Origin: Apis mellifera
Taxonomy: Eukaryota; Arthropoda; Insecta; Hymenoptera; Apidae
Direction of reading: 5' to 3'
DNA length: 64,000 nucleotides
Assembly (NCBI RefSeq): GCF_003254395.2
Contig: NC_037648.1
Location: forward strand, 15,777,830 to 15,841,829
Shown here: positions 25,160 through 39,994 of the stretch, one piece after another
Layout of the letters: each line of letters opens with the position of its first letter
How positions within the stretch are numbered: the stretch's first letter is position 1
Program-made: the position numbers and the translations under genes
Notes under the pieces: generated by a model
Told to the model about the DNA's origin: nothing
What the model saw: the letters and a program-made list of their open reading frames with translations, nothing else
Databases searched by the model: none

Positions 25160-26016
25160 ATTATTTAAAAATTATAAATTCATTTATTTAAGAAGCTTAT
25201 TTAAGAACTTAACTAGATGTTGAAATAATCATTATTTATTAAAATAATGTATTTCAATTTGAAATATTTGTAAATGTATATAAATATGAATTAAATACAT
25301 AGACTCTAATATTGATTAATAATATACTTATATATAATTTGTTAAATATTCTTTGATTTCTTCTACATATAGTTTTAATCTATTTAAATTAGAAATAGTA
25401 ATTGATATAATCAATGTTATCAAAATTATATAATTGAAAACAATATTAATTTGTAAAAGAAAAACTTCTAATTTTCTACAGAACAATTTATATTTGAATA
25501 TTGATAAGTATTTGAAATCGCATTTCGAAATTATTTAATTCTAATATTTCAATTATATTGTTTATGATTTCGATTTTTTATATATTTATTTATTTTTTAT
25601 AAAAAAACTAACTATTATAAAAAAAAGAATAAAAAGCATGGGTTGTTGAGAAAATATAATTACAACGCAATAAATGATCGACGTATGAAACTGGATGCAC
25701 GGATAAAATAAAAGTACGCCATATTTGTTTTTAAAAAAACTTGCTTTATGCTTAATTTACGAGACGGAATAAAAATGTTGGTTAGGAAGCAATTTGAAAT
25801 ATATATATATATATATTAGTTTAAACTTTAAAAGATAAAATGTAACATTTTAAATAAAATTATGAAATATGAAACATATATGCATTGATATTGCAAATGA
25901 AGCAGTTTAATATACTTTCAAGATTTTAACTATATATACATATACATATAAGTGAAAAGTTTGTGGTTGATTGTTTGTACATATCGTATATACTTTTATT
26001 CATCATCTGTTATAAA
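25001..26016. other. TAF6 3'UTR and spacer before the SRA gene
   Basis: AT-rich, with AATAAA-like sites just after TAF6 (for example near 25048 and 25080) and a TA run at 25117-25156. No gene is seen. The SRA gene starts at an ATG at 26017. Confidence 0.6.
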
Positions 26017-26124
26017 ATGGCTAAGAATGATACTTTAGCGATCTTTTTTGCAAATACCGTTCGAGAAAATGAAAAAATGTTAAAGGAATCATATTCCAAA
26101 AATCAAGTAAGTACTGCATAATTA

Positions 26125-26169
<45 letters not shown>

Positions 26170-29100
26170 TATATATATATTTATTATATACATATATATA
26201 TGTATATATTAATACATAATATCTAAATAATATTAATTTATAAATATTTTTCAGGTAGACATCAAAAGCAAAAAAGATTATGAAAATTTATTTATTAAAC
26301 TTAATTACATATGTCAAATGAAATCGACCAAAGAAGAAGTACAATTAAACCCTTGGTGCAAAAAAAATGTAGGTTCAATGGAATTACTTATGTAATTTTT
26401 TATATAAATTTTGAAATTTTATTATGATATTTTATGTTAGATTATAAGCTATATATATGGACCCATCTCAGGATTTCCATCTGGTTCATGGTGGGGTATT
26501 CGTATGGATTGTTCTAGGGATCGTGTTCATGATCCTTTTGATGAGAATATCCAAAATGGGCCATTTGGAGTTACTTCAATTTGTACTTCAAGCATTAATT
26601 TAAATGAAGATATAGATTTGGGTAATTCTCTCACTCTTACAGGACAAAAATATTTTATTGGAAAATTAGAAAAAGATCCACTTATTAAAAATTATGAAAA
26701 TCAAATACCAGTGAGATTAATCAGAAGTTATAATTTGCTCAATAAGTTTGCACCTAAAACAGGTTATAGATATGATGGTTTATACATTGTAACAAAATTT
26801 TGGATAGGTATAAATTCAGATTCTGTAAAATATTATAAATTTGCTTTGTCACGTTTAAGTGATCAAGAACCACCATTGTGGATAAATCCAGTTCCTTTAG
26901 CTATAAGTAATTGTACTTCTACTTTACATTCTACATCTATATCTTTACGAAATTATTTAAAAAATTCTGTATCAAATTTATACGAATTTAAAAAATATTC
27001 ACATGGTACTGAATCTACAGTTCAAAAAGAGAAACATGAAAATTCATTTGCATTTTCACAATCTCAAAATATTGAAAATAAAAAAGTAAATGAAAGAAGA
27101 AAAAATATAACTAAAAGTGCAATAGTAACTCGTCATGTATTTAAAAAATTAAATACAGAATATACATCAAATGTACCATGTATACCTACTATATCAAAAA
27201 AGTCACTAAATCATATTGAAAACAAAGGATCTAAAACTCGTAATACAAATATTTCTATACGTACAGGATTATATAATTCATCTCATAATATACGAAATGA
27301 TAATAAGAAAAATACTTCATCACTATTTTGTAGAACAACTAAATCACTCAATGTTCACAAAACTAATCAACACATAGAAAATTGGAATTTATCTAACAAA
27401 GATAATAAAAATTTTGATGGAAAAACTCAAACGATCACGACAAATGAATTTTCTAAACGTATTAATTATATTTCGTTTAATTCAGTAAAACCAGATTCGA
27501 TAAAAATAAAATTTGCTAAAAGTACTAATACAAAAATGAATAATGATGTAAATAATACAAATCCAAATTCTTATCATAGATTTGAATGCAATGTTACATC
27601 TAAAGAAATAAGTAATGATTTTAAAGATTTATGTAACAGTACTATAAATTCATCTGATACAACTAATATGTTGAATATAACAAATTGTATGTATAAAAAT
27701 GAAATTTCAGCATATAAGATGATGTCAAAAGAATTACAGGAATTGAAATCACTTGATTCTTTAGATTCCTTGACACCAGATAAAATCCTTTATTTAATTA
27801 ATAATAAAAATCATCCTTTGTCAAAACTATTAATGGGTAATATGATAGGAATAACTTCAGAACAATCTATAGCATTACAAGCAGGAAATACAATGACAAT
27901 CAAATCAGAAATCAAAGATAAAATAGGAACACAAAAAAATAACAAAGAAGAAATAAAAAGTAAAACTAAATTTGAAATTACTTCAGATGATTTAAATGAA
28001 TCAAGATATTATAAATTTAGAAGATGTAGAAAACTATCTAGAAGAATAAAAAGTAAATCAGAAATGATAAAATATAATAAATTACATAGTGAAAAATTTG
28101 AAAAAGAATTTATACAATCTTCAGATATTTTACAATATTCTAGAAAAAATAAAGCAAGTACAGATATTTGCAAAGATTTAAAAAATAAAAATATGGATTG
28201 TTTATCAGATTCAAAAAGATATATTAAAAAAAATGCTGAAAATTCAATAAAAACAATGCATTTACAAACTGTAAGAACAATCGATTCATCAATAAAGAAA
28301 CATATAAATAAAAAACAGAGAAGAGAAATTACAAATTTATTAATAGATGCAAAAATTGGACCTAAAATACGTGGTCCACGATACAGAAGATTACGATGTA
28401 TTAATAATGCATATACAAAACAATCGTATGATCATTTTGATGCTACAATATATACATTAAATAAATGTAAAGTTAATACAAAACGATCTACTATCCAAAG
28501 CAGAAATAAACTTACAAAAATAACTCGTTGTAAACGTGTTAAAACTAATCAAACTAGAAATATTAAAAGATCAGATACTTTAAATATAAAGCGCCAAAAA
28601 AATAAAAATCTTAATGTTTCTAGGAAAATAAATAAGAATTATGATGCAAAAAAAACTATAATTAATAATAATAATATAAACGAAAATGATAATATCAATA
28701 ATAAAAAATCAAAACATATAGAACAAAATATTAAAATTATAGAAAATAAAAATATAACAACTATTAAAAATCGGAAAAGAAAATTAATAGATACAATTCA
28801 TAGAGATTCGAAATGTAATAAAATTGATGAAAAACTACGAAATTGTTATGAAAAAAAAATTTCAAATTCCTACAAAACAGATGCTGTTACTCAATGTTCT
28901 CTTCTTAAAGAACCATTAATAAAAAATTTAAAATCAAATAATATCTTGCAAAATAATGTTCATAATGAACAATATACTTTTATTAAAATAGAATATGGTG
29001 ATTTTAAAGATACAAAATATGAAATGAATCAAACTATGAAATCTGATAATGCAAGTAATAATTATTCAATATCTCGGTCTGATAAAAAATTTGTATCTTG

Positions 29101-29617
29101 TACAAATTTATATAATCTACAGCATCCTGTGAATGCAAATATATCATTAAAAAGTAATATTTTGAATGTAAGAGAACAAAATAAATGTTCACTTGAAAGA
29201 GTATCTGCATTTGTACCTGTTAATATCCCAGATAATGATACAAAAATTGCTCGCTTAAGATCAATTGGATTTAAACCAATTAATTTCAGTAACAGTATAG
29301 AAGATAGTAATGGTCAAAATAAAAAAGTATTAAAACAAAATGTCGCTGAAAAATACAATAAATACACAAATGAAGAAAATGATGTTGTTGTTTATATGGA
29401 TGATAAATTACAATATCAAGATATTGAGGATGAGGATAAAAATTCTTTATCTATTAGAGAAAAAATTTCAAATTCAAAGATATGTACTGAACGATTAAAT
29501 AAAGTAAATTCAGAAAAAGAATCTTGCAATTCATTATTAGAACAAGATATAGAATCACCTTGGCATGGATGGAAAAAAATTGTAACAAATAAAGATACAT
29601 ATTGGATAGGTTGGTAA
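26017..29617 (+). CDS. SRA/YDG-domain protein with long Lys/Asn-rich tail
   Basis: 1126 aa in three exons: 26017-26106, 26255-26368, 26441-29617. Residues about 73-217 form an SRA (YDG) domain: IYGPISGFPSGSWWG, the YDG signature (Y179-D180-G181) and EPPLWI at the end. This fold reads methylated cytosine in UHRF1. There is no ubiquitin-like, tandem Tudor, PHD or RING domain, unlike UHRF1. Compared by eye with UHRF1, the two stacking Tyr residues appear as Leu (122, 134), the Val 'thumb' as Asp (102), and the NKR finger region is missing, while the pocket Asp (125) and Thr (135) remain. The ~900-aa tail is very basic and low complexity, with more conserved-looking islands (IGPKIRGPRYRRLR; the Trp-rich last 20 residues). 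Probably nuclear. Function unknown; DNA binding is possible, 5mC flipping doubtful. Confidence 0.85.
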
Positions 29618-31068
29618 AAATATATTATTATAATATATTATAATTGTAATAAATTATAATAAATATTAGTAGTATAATAAATATTATACTATTTTATACA
29701 CACACATGTGTACAAATTTTCTGCCAAAAAAAGGCTGTTAACAAAAGTGCTAAGTTATTTTTTCACTAATAATTGTAATATGCATTAATGTAATTATTCT
29801 ATATGCTTTTAGTAGATCAATTAGATTTGATCTTGTATTTGATTAATCTATGTTTAAATCAACTTAATTAATTTCGTGATTTTTTTTGATCAATAGATCA
29901 TTGGTAAAAATGAAAACTAATATAAATAATATTAATTGTTAAGTGTACAAAATGATTTATTTTAACAAATTATTGTTATTTTGTGAAACAAAATAATATA
30001 CTCTTTTCAAAAAAATTTATGTATACATAATTCATTCTATTGTATAGAGAAAATAAAGTTTAATTAAGATTTAGAATAATATCTATTGTCATTTTTTAAA
30101 ATACCTAAGTAAATATAATATAAAAGAAATATTATATAATATATAAGAAATGTTAATATATAAAAAAAATTAAATATAAAAACAATAAGTATCAAACAAT
30201 TATATATAAATAAAACAAGTATATCGAAGGAAAATTGTTTAATTCGTAAATTATTAAATACATTCTATTTTAACGATATATACACTCATTTATTTTTTAA
30301 TCTAGGACGCAAAGATTTTTGTAGCTCAGCTATATATACATACATATATATGTATATATATATATATATATACATATCCAGTGTATTCATATCATACATT
30401 ACATGCACGCGCGCGTCATATAGTATAGCATACCATACATACATACACACACACATAAATATATATATATATATATATACCGGACGCGTGCAATAATTAG
30501 AAGTATTTTTCTTAGTGTATTTTATAAAATAAGTATTTTCCACTGGCAAAATTACACGGTAATCTCATATGAATTAGAAATACTGGTATATAAACATATA
30601 CATAGTGTTTGTTCAGAGTGTAAAAATATTGTTTAACTACAGTAAATAATGCAGCAACATATTTGTGAGTATTTGAACATTAAGTACTGTACAATGCCTT
30701 TCTCTGAAAAACGTAAATTACTTTTTAAAATAAAAATTGTTATATTATTATAAGAGATAGCCACCTCTATAGGTAACATTGCCTTAAACATGTTCAGCAT
30801 ATTAAAATAAATATCTTCTATGCTACATGATGTAACATAATACATGTATTAACATGAATGTAACATGGAACTATTATATCGTGATGATTTACATCACCAA
30901 ATTGTTTATTTGTTTGTTTTGTGAGCGAGTTAAGTTCCTACCTAATGACGTATAATCAATTAATAGTATACATAGTGTTTTCTTGAAATTAATTTCACGG
31001 AAGTCCAACATTAATGTACTTTTCGATTTTTTTCTTTTTTGTATCTTTTTGTACATGATTTATTATAT
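29618..31068. other. Convergent 3' spacer, SRA gene / TMEM184B
   Basis: Presumed 3'UTRs of both genes. AT-rich, with CA/TA/CATA microsatellites at about 30337-30480. No gene is seen. Confidence 0.6.
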
Positions 31069-33915
<2,847 letters not shown>

Positions 33916-35032
33916 ATTTCAATCTAAGAAAAGTTAATGTTACAAACAATAATAATAACTTGACATCATTGAAGAAAGATGATTGTAGCTACCAAAAATA
34001 TTCGTTTTAATCACAGTCACAAATAAAAAAAATAATAAACATCTTTCTGTAACATAAAATAAATATCGAAATTATGGTTCGCGCGTTAAAAATCAATATG
34101 CACAACAATAACAAAGGTATTCCATTCGTGCGTAAAATTTCATCTCGTAGACGCACCCGTGCCCCATTCGTAAGTTTTTTCAAAGAATTGTAGCATACGT
34201 GCGATCTCTTCAAGTTATTTCACCGTACGTGTTCTCCTTTTCTTTTGTATCGTGCGTACGTGTTGACCTGTATGAGATCAAGCTTTACAGGTTCCCCTCT
34301 TTCAATTAACTATCTACTGACGCAGTGGTTATTGATGATCGTGACCTTCCAAAAAGCAATGTTAATAATCTACCGAATTTTCTTTCCTTCACTGTTGTAT
34401 ATTTGTCCAGTTTAGATCACCGAGTTTCACTTTTATCCGACATTTTTTCACATCTCTTTTCGTTTGCTCTCAGATGTCAAACATATTCACTCAACTAGCT
34501 TTACAAAATATGCCAGTTGATAATAAAAATATAACTGGTCTTGCCACCACACCATATATTCTTCTTTTTTCCACTCGTAAATCTTTCCTTTGGTTCTCTT
34601 TATTTCACTTTTATAGACGATCTCTTTACCCTTCTCCTTCATGCTAAACCCCCTCCATGATTTTCTTTAATTACTATTGCATACGCATGCGCTTATTCAT
34701 AGTTATATATCATTTTTGATGATAAATCGTTGAATAAGGTATATCGCGTTATTTTATAAAAACTTATTTTGATTAATAATTTATCTCAATTTTAAAAAAT
34801 TCATTATTTGTCAGTGAATTCGTATTCTTTCATTTATGAAATATTAAATAAAAATTAATATAGATTTTTTACTTTTATTTGCATCATCAATTTCAAAAGA
34901 TTATAATTCAAAAATATATTTATTTATAAATAATAATAATAACTTTAATAATGAATATACAAAAATTTAATATGTAAATTTTATATCATTATTTGAATAA
35001 TATTTTAATATAGTTTTGAAAATTTCGCAAAA
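33916..35032. promoter_or_regulatory. Divergent promoter region, TMEM184B / STX8
   Basis: A 1.1-kb spacer between two outward-facing start codons. It is GC-richer around 34080-34640, with several GTACG/CGTGCG words, then AT-rich. It presumably holds 5'UTRs and both promoters; exact start sites are not visible. Confidence 0.5.
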
Positions 35033-36092
35033 ATGGCACTCGTTTATATTGAAGACAACGATCCTTGGTAAGAATAACTAATTTTGACTTTTCTTGTCAT
35101 ATATTTGAAATTTGAATTTAAGAATTTATAAAATTATATAGGTTAACGGAATATGATGCCTGTGAGAAACTTTTTAGAGAAATTATGGAACAATTTACAG
35201 CACGCAATAAACATTCAAAAACTTTGCAAGCATATGCAAGTATATCTGCGAATATACGAATACGTATAAAACAATATAATCGTGAAGTTCAACAACTTAA
35301 AGATAAAGTAGATGATGCATTAAAGTCTAAAGCCATGTATCCTTTTTCTTGGTTATTCGATTAAAATGTTAAACATTTATTGTTTTAACATAATAACATA
35401 ATTTTTTTCTTAAAATACAAAGATATGCAGAACTGTTGAAGAAGCAGAACGAAGAATACGTCAAATAGAAATATTGAAGAGTAGGGATGTACATTTACAA
35501 GAGTTGTGTGATGCACGTACAAATAATTTTGCTTCCTCTCGTGCAAATTTACTTACATCAGGAACATCAGCTTTTGCAGATGGAGGTACAACTTCTTGGG
35601 CAGCTGATGATGATGATAATGGTGATGATAAACTTATAGATACACAAAAATCCATTGCTGATCTTGTGTCACAACGAGATAGAGCCTTAGAAGGTAGAAA
35701 TTTTAATATGCTTTTTGATTGCTGAATATTATTTCTTTTATTTTTTTCATAGAGCAAAATAAAGGTTTAGAGGAGTTATGTAAAGTTATTGCAAGACAAA
35801 AAGAAATTGGTCAGACTATTAGTAATGAAGTAAATCATCAAAATGGTAAATTAAAATTAATATTATTTATTATTTAAAAATTTAATAATATAAATTTTTT
35901 TGAGATTCTTAATTTTTTTTATTTATAGAAATAATTGATCATCTAGCTGATCATATGGATAGAACTGATGAATCGTTAATTAATAGGACACATCATGTGA
36001 GAACTATTAGTTTTAAAGATCGTACATGTGGCTATTGGATAGTAATAATTTTTCTTTTTATTTGTATTATCACAGTTGTTTTACTTCCATAA
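35033..36092 (+). CDS. Stx8: Syntaxin-8
   Basis: 249-aa Qc-SNARE that works in endosomal and late-endosome membrane fusion. Exons: 35033-35067, 35142-35336, 35431-35693, 35753-35845, 35929-36092. The N-terminal helical region starts MALVYIEDNDPW. The SNARE coiled coil runs over about residues 160-220 (GLEELCKVIARQKEIG ... HQNEIIDHLADHMDRTDE), with the Gln of the zero layer. A C-terminal membrane anchor follows, GYWIVIIFLFICIITVV, ending LLP. Length and order match vertebrate STX8 (about 236 aa), with an extra acidic Asp run in the linker. Confidence 0.95.
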
Positions 36093-36410
36093 TTTTTAAT
36101 ATATTTGATTATTATATATAAAAACAATAGGTATCTCTTTTAATGTAATTTTAATATATTCTGTAAATATGTATAAAAATTATATTCTTATAAATTATTG
36201 CATTTTACGTTTTTAACTATTTACTAATTTCAATTCAGTATTCATTATAAAAATTATATTATATTTATAAACAAAAAATACAATATAAATTAAAATAAAT
36301 ATTTATTTATATATCTAAACGTGATGTTTTTATCCCTAAAATTATATAACATTATAATGAAATAAGTTTTTTAAATAAGAAACAAAATTTTTTCATTATC
36401 TTTGTACAAA
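36093..36410. other. Convergent 3' spacer, STX8 / oligopeptidase
   Basis: A 318-bp AT-rich gap between two stop codons. AATAAA-like words are present on both strands; nothing else is seen. Confidence 0.6.
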
Positions 36411-39400
36411 TTATATTTCACTGTTCATTATTTTATTTTTTTGAGATATTCCGGTATTAGTTTCTAACATATTACTCTTTATATCTAAGTTAAGCGTTTT
36501 CAAAAGTGCTTTTGGATTAGGATCTCTTCCACTGAATTTTCTGAAATTTTCCCGTGTAGAATAAGTGCCACCTACAACTAAAAATGATTCGCGATATCTA
36601 TTACCGAGTGCTTTTAATGATTCTTTGTTCTCATAAGAGATATCTTGAAAAGCACTATATAAATCAGCAGCAATCATTTTTGACCAAATATGACTGAAAA
36701 TATAAATTTTTTTATTAAAAAGATATATATATATATTTTATTTATAAAGTGTTACCTGTAATAAGCAGCTGCCCAACTTCCACTAAATATAGGTTCAAAA
36801 GAACATATATGACTGTCTTTTTTATTAGGAGGAAGTACAAAATATTTTTTCCATAAACGAGTCATTATATTATTCCAAAATTCTTTGCTAAAAATTAATT
36901 AAGAAGAAATTAAATGTATTGAAATTAAATATATATATATTTATTACATTTATTATATTCAATCTTACCCAGAATATAATTCTAAATCAAATTGTGATAA
37001 ATATAATTCTTTACATAAATTATAACCTGATAAATGCGTTTTTGCATTTTTTAACTTATCAATCATACTTAATGGTAATGATTCTCCTGTAATTTGATGA
37101 CATGAAATTCTTTGCAAAAATAATGGTTCATATAACCTAGAATAAAACATTTTATGCATATATGTATGTACATATGTAAATATGAATTATAAAAATACAA
37201 AAATTTGAATAAATATACCAATTTTCAAGAAAATAATCAGAAATAAATAATGCATCCCATTCCACAAATGAAAGTCCAGCAATATCTGTGTATTCCACTT
37301 TTGTTATTAAATAATGCAATGCATGTCCAAACTAAATAAAAAAAGTTATAAATATTAAAAAAAATTTATAATATTAAATATTATTTTAATATTATACATT
37401 TACCTGTCGAAATAGCGTTTGGAGATCTTTGAATGAAAGCAAAGAAGGTTTCTCATTGACAGGTGGTTGAAAATTGAATATTAATGCAACTAATGGTTTT
37501 ATATTACATATTTTACTTTTATTTTGTATTGAGACTGTATATCCTGAATTTTGTGATACTCTAATTTTTTCATCTCTTCTTGCATATGGATCTAAGTAAA
37601 AACTGCCTAATGGATCAGTGCTTGATTTCTTCATATCAAAAACATCAAAAAATCGAACATCTTTATGCCAAAGATCTGTTTTTTTGGTTTCAATAATTTT
37701 TACATCAAATAAAATTTCAATTAGTTCAAATAAACCATTTAATACTTTTGGTAGAAGAAAATAATTATTTAAATCCTCTTCCTTATATCTATAAATGATA
37801 TTACAATTATATATATTTATATTTTTTTATTATTAAATATTTTTAAACATTATCTTATACTTACTCATATACAGTTCGTAATTGTAGTCTACCCCAATAT
37901 GATATATCCCAAAGTTGAAGTGTACCTTCAAGACCTTCTTTACTTGCAAATGCTTGAAGTTCTTTAATTTCATATTCTTGAGCAGGACGAGCTTTTAGAG
38001 ATAAAGTAAGATATTATAATTATTGATTTATTTAAATTCAATTATAAAAATTTTACCTGTAGCTAATAAAGTATTCAATATATGATAAACATTTTTCACA
38101 CTAGCTGCCATTTTAGTTTCCATACTTAAATCAGCAAATGATTTGTATCCTAGCAAATTAGCTTCTTGATTTCTCTTTTGTCTAATATCTTCCAAAGTTG
38201 TGCTTGTTTGTACTGATTTATCATGTAATACAGATGCTTTAATAACATTTGTTTCCCACACTTTACATCTTAATGTACGATCAGGACAATGTTCTAATAA
38301 AAAAATAAAGATTAATATAATTAATTAATCAATATTTAATTTTATAAATAAATATATACCTATAAATGGTTCTACAACTTCTGGAGTTAAAGTTATTATC
38401 CATGGTCCAACAAGAAATTTTGTAGAATCTGGTGCAATAGATTTTAATAACTCTTCAGGAAAATCTTTCATTAGTATAGGATCTCTTATAGTAAAACTAA
38501 GATGATTTATAGCAGTCTACAAAAAAAAATAATTACAATTAATATTCTTTTAACTTGTTCATATTTACAAACCTCTAATTTTTGTGAATATTCTTTAATT
38601 TTATCACATAACCACAATCTTAATGCTGAAAATTGTTCCTTTTTCTTTTCAGATAATTCTAATCCATTTAATTTTCCTTCCAATATATATTTTGTTAAAA
38701 CTTTTTTTTGTTCATCACTTAATTTGCTATGACTGTTATTGAAAACATTTTTACATGCTTGATATATTGGTGTACTAATATATTTAGAAGCAGAAGCTCT
38801 TCTAGCACGTCCATCAATATTTATATAATATTGTGTAGGCATTAAACTCTGGTTTCCTAAATATAATGTTTTTGAAATGCCCCATGTAATATTCAAAGAA
38901 GTATACATTTCCTCTAAAGGATTTAATATATTTTTAAATAAATTTTCAGAAGAAATATCATTAACATCTAAAAACCAATTTTGCAAAATATATAACATAG
39001 ATTAAAAATAAAAAAATATATAAAATAAGCAAAATTACTTTCTATTTGTTTTTCTAAAGTTTTAATTGTTTCTTCAAATTCTAATGCTTGTCTTCCAATA
39101 ACAGCAATACATTTTTCTATCGTAATATTTGTAAATTCCGGACTTTTATCTTCCTTTAATAAAGGATATTTTCCTGGTAAATCTTCTCCAATTTCTGGAA
39201 CACTAAATTTAAATTAATTGTTATCAAATAAAATCATTTTCAATATGTATAAATATATTTAAAAAATTGTACAAAAAAAATTATACATAAAAAATTTATA
39301 TAAAAATAATAAAATTGTGTAATTTTTATTATGAATAAAGTAGCGATACGATATATGTACATACAGAATCAAATAACCATTACGTCTCGGAATTTTTAGG

Positions 39401-39471
39401 AGACTGTTCTGAGATAAAATAATTTTTTTACTATAAAATGAGGTCACTTTTATATTTTTTAAAAACATCAT
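36411..39471 (-). CDS. M3-family oligopeptidase A-like protein, active site lost
   Basis: 755 aa in eleven exons: 39365-39471, 39039-39202, 38573-38967, 38360-38516, 38057-38293, 37865-37991, 37404-37788, 37219-37331, 36969-37136, 36756-36887, 36411-36693. It matches eukaryotic oligopeptidase A (M3 thimet-type) along its length: RPAQEYEIKELQAF, LGSFYLDPYARRDEK, LIFNFQPPVNEKPSLLSF, GLSFVEWDALF. The first exon (MMFLKNIKVTSFYSKK) looks like a mitochondrial presequence. The zinc motif HExxH reads R523-Q-F-G-H527, the third-ligand Glu is Phe (553), and the substrate motif GGY...YYxY reads GSW (W656) and YYSH (H663). The frame is otherwise intact, so it is probably an inactive paralog or a pseudo-enzyme rather than a dead gene. 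The start is the ATG at 39471; the frame opens further upstream only at TTG. Confidence 0.9.
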
Positions 39472-39994
39472 GTTTTTATTATCTCTCAAATTACATTTTC
39501 AACTAAAAACCGCTTTTCTTGGTTATTATATCATTTAATTATCCCGTTTTTTCATTTAACTAGTAAAATTTAGTCATGAATTACAAGTTCATTCTAGTAG
39601 ACAGTTCTAGTAGTTTCATTCACATTTTAACTTAAATTTTTAAAAAAATAAATGAAAAATTTTAATTTTAAATATTACTAATAAAATAAGAAAATATAAA
39701 CTATCAATCATATCTAAAAATTAAAATGAATTTTTTTTATTGTATATTTGCTTACCATTAAATTTGTTACAATATATTTGGGATGGCGCCACTATAAACA
39801 TCACATTTAGAGATTCAAGATTGCGTACTATTGTAGTATGTTTATATTGGGCTAAATACAATTGGGTGGAAGAAATTGCGTATTTTCTGACGTACACGAT
39901 AACGAATCATTAATTTGTACAGTGATATTGATATTACGATTTTGGATTGTTTTCACAAAATTTTTCTATTCATCATAGCTATCATCATAAATCG
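39472..39994. promoter_or_regulatory. Divergent promoter region, oligopeptidase / bZIP
   Basis: A 523-bp gap between divergent start codons, with an atggcgcca palindromic word near 39782 and a CRE half-site tgacgtac (39888-39895) just upstream of the bZIP gene. Confidence 0.45.

Noticed and set aside
39472..39489. Six-codon extension of the oligopeptidase
   Set aside because: Also begins at TTG; the ATG at 39471 is used instead.
39947..39994. N-terminal extension of the bZIP protein
   Set aside because: The open frame starts at TTG, not ATG; the first ATG is at 39995.
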